DNA of 64,000 nucleotides, taken from contig NC_057810.1 of assembly GCF_018294505.1 (NCBI RefSeq), forward strand, positions 709,441,563 through 709,505,562, given 5' to 3'. The DNA is from Triticum aestivum (Eukaryota > Streptophyta > Magnoliopsida > Poales > Poaceae). Below the pieces are notes generated by a model. The model saw nothing but the letters and a program-made list of their open reading frames with translations, was not told the DNA's origin and did no database searches. Below, one piece after another: positions 20,943 to 34,614 of this stretch (position 1 is the first letter of the stretch; the number at the start of each line of letters is the position of its first letter). The translations under genes and the position numbers were made by a program.

Positions 20943-23900
20943 TTACATTGTGATGAATCGAACACCCATAGAGTTCTGGTGTTGATAATGGTTTGCTCGT
21001 GAGAGAGGTTTAGTCAACGGATCTGCGACATTCAGATCTGTATGTACTTTGCAAATATCTATGTCTCCATCTTGAACATTTTCACGGATGGAGTTGAAAC
21101 GACGCTTGATGTTCCTGGTCTTCTTGTGAAACCTGGGCTCCTTGGCAAGGGCAATAGCTCCAGTGTTGTCACAGAAGAGTTTGATCGGCCCCGACGCATT
21201 GGGTATGACTCCTAGGTCGGTGATGAACTCCTTCACCCAAATTGCTTCATGTGCTGTCTTCGAGGCTGCCATGTACTCCGCTTCACATGTAGATCCCGCC
21301 ACGACGCTCTGCTTGCAGCTGCACCAACTTACTGCTCCACCATTCAACATATACACGTATCCGGTTTGTGACTTAGAGTCATCCAGATCTGTGTCGAAGC
21401 TAGCGTCGACGTAACCCTTTACGACAAGCTCTTTGTCACCTCCATAAACGAGAAACATGTCCTTTGTCCTTTTCAGGTACTTTAGGATATTCTTGACCGC
21501 TGTCCAGTGTTCCTTGCCGGGATTACTTTGGTACCTTCCTACCAAACTTACGGCAAGGTTTACATCAGGTCTGGTACACAGCATGGCATACATAATAGAT
21601 CCTATGTCTGAAGCATAGGGGATGACACTCATCTCTTCTTTATCTTCTGCCGTGGTCGGGCATTGAGCCGAGCTCAATCTCACACCTTGCAATACAGGCA
21701 AGAACCCCTTCTTGGAATGATCCATTTTGAACTTCTTCAAAATCTTATCAAGGTATGTGCTTTGTGAAAGACCTATGAGGCGTCTCGATCTATCTCTATA
21801 GATCTTGATGCCTAATATATAAGCAGCTTCTCCAAGGTCCTTCATTGAAAAACACTTATTCAAGTAGGCCTTAATGCTGTCCAAAAGTTCTATGTCATTT
21901 CCCATCAAAAGTATGTCATCTACATATAATATGAGAAATGCTACAGAGCTCCCACTCACTTTCTTGTAAACGCAGGCTTCTCCATAAGTCTGCATAAACC
22001 CAAACGCTTTGATCATCTCATCAAAGCGAATGTTCCAACTCCGAGATGCTTGCACCAGCCCATAAATGGATCACTGGAGCTTGCATACTTTGTTAGCATT
22101 TTTAGGATCGACAAAACCCTCCGGCTGCATCATATACAGTTCTTCCTTAAGATGCCCGTTAAGGAATGCCGTTTTGACGTCCATCTGCCATATCTCATAA
22201 TCATAGTATGCGGCAATTGCTAACATGATTCAGACGGACTTAAGCTTCGCTACGGGAGAGAAAGTCTCATCGTAGTCAATCCCTTGAACTTGACGATAAC
22301 CCTTAGCGACAAGTCGAGCTTTATAGATGGTGACATTTCCATCCGCGTCCGTCTTCTTCTTAAAGATCCATTTGTTTTCTATCGCTCGCCGATCATCGGG
22401 CAAGTCAGTCAAAGTCCATACTTTGTTTTCATACATGGATTCTATCTCGGATTTCATGGCTTCTAGCCATTTGTTGGAATCTGGGCCCGCCATTGCTTCT
22501 TCATAGTTCGAAGGTTCACCATTGTCCAACAACATGATTTCCAGGACAGGGTTGCCGTACCACTCTGGTGCGGAACGTGTCCTTGTGGACCTACGAAGTT
22601 CAGTAGCAACTTGATCCGAAGTACCTTGATCATCATCATTATTTTCCTCTTCAGTTGGTGTAGGCATCACAGGAACATTTTCCTGAGGTGCACTACTATC
22701 CCGTTCAAGAGGTAGTACTTCATCGAGTTCTACTTTCCTCCCACTTACTTCTTTCGAGAGAAACTCTTTTTCCAGAAAGGATCCGTTCTTGGCAACAAAG
22801 ATCTTGCCCTCGGATCTTAAGTAGAAGGTATACCCAATTGTTTCTTTAGGGTATCCTATGAAGACACACTTTTCCGACTTGGGTTCGAGCTTTTTAGGCT
22901 GAAGTTTCTTGACATAAGCATCGCATCCCCAAACTTTTAGAAACGACAGCTTAGGTTTCTTCCCAAACCATAATTCATACGATGTCGTCTCAACGGATTT
23001 AGACGGTGCCCTATTTAAAGTGAATGTAGCTGTCTCTAGAGCGTATCCCCAAAATGATAGCGGTAAATCGGTAAGAGACATCATAGATTGCACCATATCC
23101 AATAGAGTGCGATTACGACGTTCGGACACACCGTTACGCTGAGGTGTTCCAGGCGGCGTTAGTTGTGAAACGATTCCACATTTTCTTAAGTGCGTACCAA
23201 ATTCGTGACTTAAATATTCTCCTCCACGATCCGATCGTAAGAATTTTATCTTTCTGTCATGTTGATTCTCTACTTCATTCTGAAATTCCTTGAACTTTTC
23301 CAAGGTCTCAGACTTGTGTTTCATCAAGTAGACAAACCCATATCTACTCAAGTCATTAGTGAGAGTGAGAACATAACGATATCCTCCGCGAGCCTCAACG
23401 CTCATTGGACCGCACACATCGATATGTATGATTTCCAACAAGTTGGTTGCTCGCTCCATTGTTCCGGAGAATGGGGTCTTGGTCATTTTGCCCATGAGGC
23501 ATGGTTCGCATGTGTCAAATGATTCATAATCGAGAGACTCTAAAAGGCCATCAGCATGGAGCTTCTTCATGCGCTTGACACCAATGTGACCAAGGCGGCA
23601 GTGCCATAAGTATGTGGGACTATCGTTATCAACTTTACATCTTTTGGTATTCACGCTATGAATATATGTAACATTACGTTCGAGATTCATTAAGAATAAA
23701 CCATTCACCATCGGGGCATGACCATAAAACATATCTCTCATATAAATAGAACAACCATTATTCTCGGATTTAAATGAGTAGCCATCTCGTATTAAACGAG
23801 ATCCAGATACAATGTTCATGCTCAAACTTGGCACTAAATAACAATTGTTGAGGTTTAAAAGTAATCCCGTAGGTAAATGTAGAGGTAGCGTGCCGACGGC

Positions 23901-24923
23901 GATCACATCAACCTTGGAACCATTCTCGACGCGCATCGTCACCTCGTCCTTCGCCAGTCTCCGCTTATTCCGCAGCTCCTGCTGTGAGTTACAAATGTGA
24001 GCAACGACACCGGTATCAAATACCCAGGAGTTACTACGAGTACTGGTAAGGTACACATCAATTACATGTATATCAAATATACCTTTAGTGTTGGCGACCT
24101 TCTTGTCCGCTAAGTATTTGGGGCAGTTCCGCTTCTAGTGACCCTTCCCCTTGCAATAAAAGCACTCAGTTTCAGGCTTGGGTCCATTCTTTGACTTCTT
24201 CCCGGCAACTGGCTTACCGGGCGCGGCAACATCTTTGCCGTCCTTCTTGAAGTTCTTCTTACCCTTGCCCTTCTTAAACTTAGTGGTCTTATTGACCATC
24301 AACACTTGTTGTTCTTTCTTGATTTCAACCTCTGCTGACTTCAGCATTGAAAATACTTCAGGAATGGTCTTCACCATCCCCTGCATATTGTAGTTCATCA
24401 CAAAACTCTTGTAGCTTGGTGGGAGCGACTGAAGGATTCTGTCAATGACCGCCTCATCCGGGAGGTTAATGTCCAGCTGGGACAGGCGGTTGTGCAACCC
24501 AGACATTTTGAGTATATGCTCACCGACAGAACTATTTTCCTCCATCTTACAACTATAGAACTTGTCGGAGACTTCATATCTCTTGACCCAGGCATGAGCA
24601 TGGAAAACTAGTTTCAGCTCCTCGAACATCTCATATGCTCCGTGTTGCTCAAAACGCTTTTGGAGCCCCGGTTCTAAGCTGTAAAGCATGCCGCACTGAA
24701 CGAGGGAGTAATCATCAGCACGAGACTGCCAAGCATTCATAATGTCTTGGTTCTCTGGGACGGGAGCGTCACCTAGCGGTCCTTCTAGGACATATTGTTT
24801 CCTGGCAGCTATGAGGATGATCCTCAGGTTCCGGACCCAGTCCGTATAGTTGCTGCCATCATCTTTCAGCTTGGTTTTCTCTAGGAACGCGTTGAAGTTC
24901 ATGTTGACATGAGCGTTGGCCAT
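20943..24923 (-). pseudogene. Element C gag-pol polyprotein with three nonsense codons
   Basis: A single frame of about 1,327 codons from ATG 24923 (MANAHVNMNF; an upstream in-frame ATG at 24947 is less like the family) to 20943. Order: Copia gag, a zinc knuckle (CFYCKGKGH), aspartic protease (VFDTG, with Val at the next position where Ser is usual), GAG-pre-integrase and integrase zinc site (LWHCRLGH ... CEPC), the integrase core with IHIDVCGPM, LRSDRGGEYL and QRNGVSERRNR, RT with YVDDILLMGND, and RNase H (GYVDASF ... STCEAEYMA). Stops are a TAG at 24135-24137 inside the knuckle, and TGAs at 22230-22232 and 22071-22073 in RT. There is no frameshift. A recently active, now dead copy. Confidence 0.92.
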
Positions 24924-24947
24924 TTGATCTACAAGACATATTTGCAA

Positions 24948-26223
24948 AGGTTTTAGACTAAGTTCATGATAATTAAGTTCATCTAATCAAATTATTGTAA
25001 TGAACTCCCACTCAGATTAGACATCCCTCTAGTCATCTAAGTGTTACATGATCCGAGTCAACTAGGCCGTGTCCGATCATCACGTGAGACAGACTAGTCA
25101 TCATCGGTGAACATCTCCATGTCGATCGTATCTTCCATACGACTCGTGGTCGACCTTTCGGTCTCTGTGTTCCGAGGCCATGTCTGTACATGCTAGGCTC
25201 GTCAAGTTAACCCTAAGTGTTTTTGCATGTGTAAATCTGTCTTACACCCGTTGTATGTGAACGTAAGGATCTATCACACCCGATCATCACGTGGTGCTTT
25301 GAAACGACGAACTTTAGCAACGGTGCACAGTTAGGGGAGAACACTTCTTGAAATTGTTATAAGGGATCATCTTATTTACTACCGTCGTTCTAAGTAAACA
25401 AGATGCATAAAACATAATAAACATCACATGCAATTATATAGTAGTGACATGATATGGCCAATATCATATAGCTCCTTCGATCTCCATCTTCGGGGCTCCA
25501 TGATCATCTTCGTCACCGGCATGACACCATGATCTCCATCATCATGATCTCCATCATTGTGTCTTCATGAAGTTGTCACGCCAATGACTACTTCTACTTC
25601 TATGGCTAACGCGTTTAGCAATAAAGTAAAGTAATTTACATGGCGTTCTTCAATGACACGCAGGTCATAAAAATAAAGACAACTCCTATGGCTCCTGCCG
25701 GTTGTCATACTCATCGACATGCAAGTCGTGATTCCTATTACAAGAACATGATCTCATACATCACAATATATCATTCATCATTCATCACAACTTCTGGCCA
25801 TATCACATCACATGACAATTGCTGCAAAAACAAGTTAGACGTCCTCTAATTGTTGTTGCATCTTTTACGTGGCTGCAATTGGGTTCTAGCAAGAACGTTT
25901 TCTTACCTACGAATAACCACAACGTGATTTTGTCAACTTCTATTTACCCTTCATAAGTACCCTTTTCATCGAATCCGCTCCAACTAAAGTGGGAGAGACA
26001 GACACCCGCCAGCCACCTTATGCAACTAGTGCATGTCAGTCGGTGGAACCGGTCTCACGTACGCGTACGTGTAAGGTTGGTCCGGGCCGCTTCATCCCAC
26101 AATACCGCTGAAGCAAGATAAGACTAGTAGCGGCAAGCAAGTTGATAAGATCTACGCCCACAACAAAATTGTGTTCTACTCGTGCAATAGAGAACTACGC
26201 ATAGACCTAGCTCATGATGCCAC
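24948..26223 (-). other. Element C 5' leader with primer-binding site
   Basis: Non-coding region between the 5' LTR and gag. The minus-strand sequence after the LTR reads GTGGCATCATGAGC (26210-26223), a variant of the tRNA-iMet site. The rest is the long leader usual in BARE1-type elements; no separate gene seen. Confidence 0.7.
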
Positions 26224-26471
26224 TGTTGTGGAACGTTGCAGAAAATTAAAATTTTTCCTACAGTTTCACCAAGATCCATCTATGAGTTCATCTAAGCAAT
26301 GAGTCAAGGGAGTGAGTTTGCATCTACATACCACTTGTAGATCGCGTGTGGAAGCGTTCAAGGGAAGGGTGATGATGGAGTCGTACTCGACGTGATTCAG
26401 ATCACCGATGACCAAGTGCCGAACGGACAGCACCTCCGCGTTCAACACACGTACGGGACTGACGACGTCTC
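26224..26471 (-). repeat. Element C 5' LTR, 3' part
   Basis: The LTR end (minus: ...CCACAACA), separated from the remainder (38574-40061) by element D. Bases 26467-26471 (GTCTC) are the D target site. Confidence 0.85.
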
Positions 26472-29400
26472 TGTAACGCCCGGATAATTAGGCTACAGTA
26501 AAACTCTATTGATGATGCCATGTCATCTATGTTACTGTTGCTAATTAAGTGGTAGTTCAAAAACATAGCAAATTAAAAAAAATGAATTAGCGACAAACAC
26601 CCAAAGTTTTCAAAAATCAACACAAAAATGTTCGGGGGTTGCCAAATATTGCATCGGTAATTATGGTGAAGTAAACACATTTTTATAAAATCCCTAAATG
26701 CCCTAAAACTAAATAAAACAGAAAGGGAAAATAAATAAAAGAAAGAAATTACAATAAAAACAAAAAAGGGGGGGAAGCCCCCTGGACCAGGCAGCCCAAC
26801 CCACCCGCACGGCCACCGCCCAACCCCCCTGGCCCGCAACCAGCCTGGCCGGCCCAGCCGGCCCAGCTCCCGCACCGCGTCCCCTTCCCCTGTTCCCCCG
26901 ACCCGGGTCGGAACAGGGCGCGTCCCAACCGAACCCCCCTCGCCGGCGACGAGACGAGGGGATAAGATTGCCACACCCCCGCCCCCTCGATCCCGCCTCC
27001 CACTCACCCCGCTCTCTCTCTCGGTGCCTGCGCCTCCCCTCCCCCAGATCCACCTCTCCCCTCTCCTCTCGCCTGATCCCGAGCGCGCTCGCTCCCATGG
27101 CCATGGCCGTCACGTAGCCATGGCCACCGTCCTCCCCGCACCGTGCCCACGCGTCATCGGGCTCCCTCGTTGCCCGCCTCGTCGTCCCCTACCGTTGATT
27201 CGAGCTCCACACCGTTGCAGCGTCGTGGACGAGGTCGTCTTCAACCTACAAACACCAAGCTCCACCGCGTCAGATTCCGCCTCGTCTCTGCGCTCCCTTT
27301 CACCGCGGGCCTTTCGTGTGCCACTCTGTGAGCTCCACCCCCTTCTTCTCCCCGTCCTTACTTAATTTCCATGCCATAGCTAGTCGTGCGCGACGCACCA
27401 CCATTGCCGGGCTACGGCTCCGCCGTCAAGCTCGCCGTCGCGGTCACCGCACGCGCGGCTCTCGTCCGACCGCGTAACCGTGCTCACTGCACCACCGCGA
27501 CACCGTAGCACCCTCCAGTACACCCCCTCGTGCCTCCTAACGCCGTCCCCGACGAGCGCCCGAACACTTCACCGCGGAGCTCGCCGCCGGCAAGGCTCCG
27601 GTGACCTTTTGGTCATGGGCTCAACCCCGCTGCATTCCCCACGCCGCGTAGGCCTCGCCCCGCTCTCCGGTTTGCCCAAAACCGCCCCATATCATTGTTG
27701 TTGTCGCTCTCCCGGAGCACCTCGCCGCCGGCGAGCTCGTAGCGCTCGCCTCCGTCTGTTCCAACCCCTCTGGCCACCACCGCTCGACGCGTGACGCCGA
27801 GCCGCGTCGAACGCGCCCGGCCACAGCCTAGAAGACCCCCTGGGCGCGAAACCCGCGTCCCGCCCAAGCCGCGCCGCCGCGTTTGGCTCGCCGGACTCAG
27901 CTTCGGCGCGTCTCCGGCCGGTGTCCGACGTGGCGTCCACGTGGCACCGCCTGGGCCACTGACTGGTGGGCCCCGGGCCCCCTTTGACCTGTTGACGGTG
28001 GTCAACTTGCTGACTGGGCTGGTCCCAGCAGCTGACCAGTGGCCCCCCTTTTTTTAGCTAATTAAATTAGTTAATCTAATTAATCTGAGCCTATTAGGCA
28101 CTGAATAATGGGCCCACACTTAACTAACCCTAATTAGTTTAAAGCAAATCCTATTTCACCTCTGTCTCAATGACAGGTGGGTCCCACTGGACCCACAGGT
28201 CAGTTTTGACCCAGTCAACCGCACTGTTGACCGATGAGCTCAGCATTGCATCATGCTGACATCAGCAGACACTATTCTGGATAATGTTAGAATTAAATAA
28301 CTAATTAAAATCAGAAAATGATTTAAATCTTTAGAAAATCATATCTTTTAATCCGTAACTCGGATGAAAATACTTTCTACATGAAAGTTGCTCAGAACGA
28401 CGAGACGAACCCGAATACGCAGGCCGTTCGTCCACCACACACCCCTAACATATCAAACACGCAACTTTCCCCCTCCGGTTCATCTGTCCGAAAACGCGAA
28501 ACACCGGGAATACTTTCCCGGATGGTTCTCCCCTTCGTCGGTATCACCTACTACCGTGATTGGGCACACCTAGCATCGTTACTTGTCATGTCACGCATCG
28601 ATATGCATTTGTTTGCTTTGTATTCATTGTTTCCTCCCCCTCTTCTCTCCGGTAGACCACGAGACCGACGCTGCTGCTGCCCAGTTCGACTACGGAGTTG
28701 ACGACCCCTCCTTCTTGCCAGAGCAACCAGGCAAGCCCCCCCTTTGATCACCAGATATCGCCTACTCTTCTCTATACTGCTTGCATTAGAGTAGTGTAGC
28801 ATGTTACTGCTTTCAGTTAATCCTATACTGCTGCATAGCCTGTCCTTGCTACTAATGTTGTTACCTTTACCTGCTATCCTACTGCTTAGTATAGGATGCT
28901 AGTGTTCCATAAGTGGCCCTACACTCTTGTCCGTCTGCCATGCTATACTACTGGGCTGTGATCACTTCGGGAGGTGATCACGGGCATATACTATATACCT
29001 TACACTGTTACATTACCTGTGATACTGTTCGGAGATGGGGGCTGAAAGGACAGGTGGCTCCATCCCGGTAGAGGTGGGCCTGGGTTCCCGACGGTCCCCG
29101 ACTGTTACTTTGTGGCGGAGCGACAGGGCAGGTTGAGACTACCTGGGTGAGAGGTGGGCCTGGCCCTGTTCGGCATTCGCGGATACTTAACATGCTTAAC
29201 GAGATCTTGGTATTTGATCTGAGTCGGCTACGAGCCTATACGCACTAACCATCTACGTGGGAGTAGTTATGGGTATCCCGGCGTCGTGGTATCAGCCGAA
29301 GCACTTCGTGACGCCAGCGACTGAGTGGCGCGCCCGGATTGGAACGTAAGCCTGCTCTTGTATTAAGGGGGCTAGTTCTGCTTTCGGTCGCGTACGCAAC

Positions 29401-30427
29401 GTGCAGGTGTGCTACGGGCGATGGGCCCAGACCCCTGTGCGCTTAGGTTTAGACCGGCGTGCTGGCCTCTCTGTTGAGCCTAGGTGGGGCTGCGACGTGT
29501 TGATCTTCCAAGGCCGGGCATGACCCGGAAAAGTGTGTCCGGCCAAATGGGATCAAGCGTGTTGGGTAAGTTGGTGCACCCCTGCAGGGAAGTTAATCTA
29601 TTCGAATAGCCGTGATCTTCGGTAACAGGACGACTTGGAGTTGTACCTTGACCTTATGACAACTAGAACCGGATACTTAAAACACACCCTTCCAAGTGCC
29701 AGATACAACCGGTGGTCGCTCTCCCTCAGGGATATGAGGAGGGGATCTCCGGGTAGGATTATTGCTATGTGATGTTACTTGGAGGACTTCAACCTACCCT
29801 CTTCTACCTGTTGCAAAACGGAGGTGACCAGAAGCATAGTCTTCGATAAGACTAGCTATCCCCCTCTTATTCTGGCATTCTGCAGTTCAGTCCACTGATA
29901 TGGCCCTTTACACATATATCCATGCATATGTAGTGTAGCTTCTTGCTTGCGAGTACTTTGGATGAGTACTCATGGTTGCTTTTCTCCCTCTTTTCCCCTT
30001 CCCCTTCTACCTGGTTGTCGCAACCAGATGCTGGAGCCCTGGAGCCAGACGCCACCGTCGACGATGATTCCTACTACACTGGAGGTGCCTACTGCTACGT
30101 GCAGGCTGCTGACGCCGACCATGAGTAGTTTAGGAGGATCCCAGGCAGGAGGCCTGCGCCTCTTTCGATCTGTATCCCAGTTTGTGCTAGCCTTCTTAAG
30201 GCAAACTTGTTTAACTTATGTCTGTACTCAGATATTGTTGCTTCCGCTGACTCGTCTATGATCGAGCACTTGTATTCGAGCCCTCGAGGCCCCTGGCTTG
30301 TATTATGATGCTTGTATGACTTATTTATGTTTTAGAGTTGTGTTGTGATATCTTCCCGTGAGTCCCTGATCTTGATCGTACACATTTGCATGCATGATTA
30401 GTGTACGATTGAATCGGGGGCGTCACA
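26472..30427 (+). repeat. Element D 5' LTR
   Basis: Nearly identical to 34615-38573. About 26770-28020 is GC-rich. The Pro/Arg/Ala frames there appear on both strands and in both LTRs, and I do not take them as genes. Confidence 0.88.
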
Positions 30428-33400
30428 AGTTGGTATCAGAGCCGACTGCCTGTAGGAATCCCCCTTCCACACTCCTTGGCCGAAGTCGAGTCTAGACATT
30501 ACAAAAACTTTTACTAACTTGGCTGTGTGCCTTATGGGCCCACGTCACCATCGGGTGGTAGTAGGATCTTTTACTCCTCGACCTATACTCTGGGACTCTG
30601 ATCTCTCTACTATTCGGGTTAAATGAATTTGCTAACTCTAAGATTAGGATCTCGTGATCGCATCCACCCGGAGAGCCCCTTACTGCAGAGGATCGCCTGC
30701 TACATCAGAAGATTCCGAAGATACTCTCTGATGTTCTCTCGAGACTTTGTGCCCATCACTTTTGCTATTCCTGACCACCGATAAATCCGTATGGATAACT
30801 ACTTACACTTGCCATTCATATGATCATCCCCCATTGATCTTGTTATTACAAGATACCCCGAAGTTTTCTCTATTGTTCCGAGAATACTTTGTGCCTACTG
30901 CCTAGCAGTTCTTTGCCACATGAATACCCCCTTCAAATAAATTCTCGCATTTATCGAGTATCCGCTCATCCCCCAGTTGTACATGTGTTACACAAAAGTC
31001 TTCGAAATACCACCCGATATTCCGAAAATCCTCAGCAACCTATTTCTCTGGAATTTCTTGTTTGCTTTCATTATGATTAATCCCATAAGTATAGAAATCT
31101 TATTGACATTCCTTGTCATTATCATTTTGAGTCTGTTGACTCAATATGTTGCGAATACACGCAATCATCATTGATCCTTATAAATTACCTTTCCGGCTGA
31201 GCTTCCATTCTTTTAACTGGAATTGGTTCTCGACCAATCCAATTGTGGTTGATTGTACCCTAAGGCTATTCAACTTATCCATCCCTAATCAGAGCATTGC
31301 TTCTGATCCCTTGATTTGGAAATCATAATTCCTTTGCATTTGACAATTGAGTTAGTCAGTTGTTTCTATAATCTGATCTCCTTGCATTCTTCTTCCACTA
31401 GTTGAGTATCGATACTCGTATCAGATCCTTTGTGGACCATCAAGTCCTTTGTTGGATTGTTATCCGACAGTGTCCTTCACATTTGATCACCTTGTGAGTT
31501 CTTCCCCTGATACATAATGCCTTTGTTAAGTTGTATCCTCTGCTTGGCCAACCATGCTCTGCTTTTGGGCTTGTGTTATTTACTCTTTAAACTTGTGGTA
31601 TATGTTTCTAAGAAGCCCCTATGGGTTGAACATATGCCTTCTCTAAACCGTGTGAACCCGAAAGTTTTCACGAGTCATACTCTTCTGGTGCTTCACCAGA
31701 TAAAATTTCAACACTGCAACTTCATCGAACGTGAGAAGTGAATGAAAGGATATGCATTGGAGAAGTGGGAGTCGACCTTGAACTTGTGTTCATGCCCACG
31801 GACACGATGTAGATCTTATCATTAAAGCTTCTCTTAAATAAATTATTCCTTTGGTATAAGTTCGTCTTATATCTAGGATCTGGCCTTTTGCAACCGTGGT
31901 TCCGACCATGATTGTTCTTCTTTGATCTCATTTCTCGGACAAGTTAAAACAATTGTCTTCTATGGATCAATACACCAGTCCAACCTTTACTTTGATCTTG
32001 TGTCGAGTATTACCCCCCTGGTATCTCGAGATTATCATGGAACTGCATAACTTTTTATGAGTTCTTCATCAAGTGCTACCTTCCCACTGATTCCAATTTT
32101 TTGCGGGCTCTGAGTTATTGAACACTCAAATACACCGATAACTGAACCGAGTCCGCTCTTCGGTTCAGCAACTCTTCAGTAAGCTTCTATAAGTACGAGT
32201 TTGTACCCGCTCACGCCATTCCTAGCCTGATTGGCTATATCATTGTCGTGACGATTCTAACTGTGCTACCTGGTCCTTATTCTCGGAGCACCAATTTTCG
32301 ACGATGAACTAACCTTACGTCGATCCTCATCGTCATATCATTTCGCCTTGAACAACAAGCTTGGTTTCGAGTTTGTGTCGTACCCTTGGTTCTAATAACC
32401 TTTCACTTCATCATTACTTGACTTGATGTCGTTACCGATCGATTACATCTGCATGAACTCTCGCGACAAAGGTGTCGTGATCATCAACGTTCTGAGCTCT
32501 TCTAGGATATCATCTGAACTCATGATGACAAATACCTTCCTTTCCCCTCGTTGATTTATGTTATCCTTGCCAACATTATTGCCTTCCCTCCGAGGCAAAC
32601 TTGCTGATGTTTTGAGTTACCTTGAGATCCCTACTATCCAGCATTTGTTCTTCCTTACCTTGGAGTATTACCATCTTTTAATATCAAGGATGTGGTGAGG
32701 ATTGCTCCACCTCTTAAGAAATTCTTGGTATAGTGATACTTCTCACCATCACCATTCTTTCTTGGTCCTCGGTTGATTCCACCCGGGGTACCAACAAGTG
32801 AACTATGCTGTTTGGATTCTGTACTTCTAGCAACCATATTGCTTTGAAGTTAATGGTCAACCGTTCATTCTTAGACTATTGATTATTGAATCACCATTCT
32901 GACATTGGTCGTGCAGCCCAACCCATATTTCGGGCGCACCTTTCAACCAATGTTTAATTGTGTATGTTGTCCTCGAGCATGCTTCATTATATCATTTGAT
33001 CGGACAAATGCTATCTCCTTATCCACATAATTGAGGAGATGCATCTTTTTGGATACCTCGTTGAATTATCACTGAGTCCGTCAGCCACTTCCTCATCCTC
33101 TCCTTGGTTTAATGATAAACTCTGGTTTCGGAACTTGCTTCCATAGTTCATTTCCTGAGAATCTTGAAATGTCTTTTCGTCTATTTGTGTTGCACCTTTT
33201 CTTCTCGAACATCCTGAGTCTGAGGTATCATGACACCAACCGGATCTGAATCTCGGTCAGATATGATGGTTGGGACAACTTTTCAAGAGTTATAACATTG
33301 GTCCCTATATGCCCCGGTAAGGTGATGTCATGCCTAGCACACCGGACCAGAGGACCTAGTGTTATAGTTTCCTTTGTAACAAGGTTAATCAGTTTTCCAT

Positions 33401-34614
33401 GAGGAAACTGAATGCCTGTTTAATGAGTTTATCCTGATGGATCCTTTGTGTATCCAAAATCCGATTTTTGCTTGAATACCATGTCAATGCTATCTCGAAG
33501 CATGTCTGTGGTACTCCGATTTTCAACAAGAACATCTAAAGCCCAATGCTAAATGCTTCTTGATCAATTATCCAAACACCGTTGTATGGGTAATGTCATG
33601 AAAATTTCTCTTCCCTTTCCTAAAGGGGTTTTCTACGTTATATCCCGTCATGAATATCATGCGTTGCTTGCCCTTGGGAAGGATATACCCCCCTGATATA
33701 TGTGTTTAAACACATTTTCCCTTTCATTGTTCTGTTTAATCTGATAATCTTATTTTCCTTTCCATTGGTTGGTTTAACCTTTCTTGAGGTCTATATAATC
33801 TAAGCAGTATTATTCTCCTGCTTATGTAAACACCTCGGTGTACAACTCTGTCAGTAAGACCCTGTTACTATTGTTGATGACATTTCAGTAACCACCGATG
33901 GACGAGAACTTTGCCTATTGGTCCGCCTCGTTCCAACGAGCAAGAAAATGGTTCTCCTTGTCCCTCGCCTTGGTACCGATGTAGTTGCTGACATATAACT
34001 GACAGGCTAACCTCTGACATGCCTTACTTGCATGATCGTGCAAGACATCACCGCCTTCCTACTTTTAACCCACATGGTGGGCCCATAACCCACAGTTCCA
34101 CAGGATCGAAACCTGACTCTCCTGTACAACCTGATGTCAAAGTTATTCCTCGTGCTTGACTTTGTATGTAATTCACGGGCCACTTGCCTGTTGATCTATT
34201 CTGGTATCGGACACAATACTTATTCCCGTTGCTCTGAACCCCTTTCGCACTCTGCTTCAGGCAATGAATGATTGCCTATCCGCTTGAAACTTCTTATTAC
34301 ACTGTCTTACTTTGCTCTCGATGTGTGTCATTTGTTCAACTCGAGAGATACTCATATGTTCATTCTTGGGATACCCCCAGATGAATTTCCCTTATAACAT
34401 CCTATCATTGTAGAGCTGCCCCATACCTATTCGTAAGTACGATGGAGTTCCCCGAAGAAAGGACGACAACTTCATCATGATGCTTTGGAATAAAGAATTG
34501 AAGACATCAACGAAAGGGATTATCTTCTTCGAGAAGATCCATTAGAATAACCAGAACTCCCCCCTTACTCCCCTCTTAAATCTCGGGACGAGATTTCTTG
34601 TAGTGGAGGAGATT
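30428..34614 (+). other. Element D core, no recognisable genes
   Basis: Begins with the tRNA-iMet-type primer site (30430-30442) and ends with the polypurine tract. No frame exceeds about 75 codons and no retroelement motif was found. The plus strand is noticeably pyrimidine-rich, roughly 60% in the stretches I checked. Confidence 0.7.

Noticed and set aside
26573..28060. Frames of 100-150 codons in the element D LTR (repeated at 34716-36150)
   Set aside because: Same pattern in both LTRs and on both strands with low-complexity translations. Not genes.
30430..30442. tRNA-iMet-like sequence as a tRNA gene
   Set aside because: Only the 3'-end complement is present, directly after an LTR. It is a primer-binding site.
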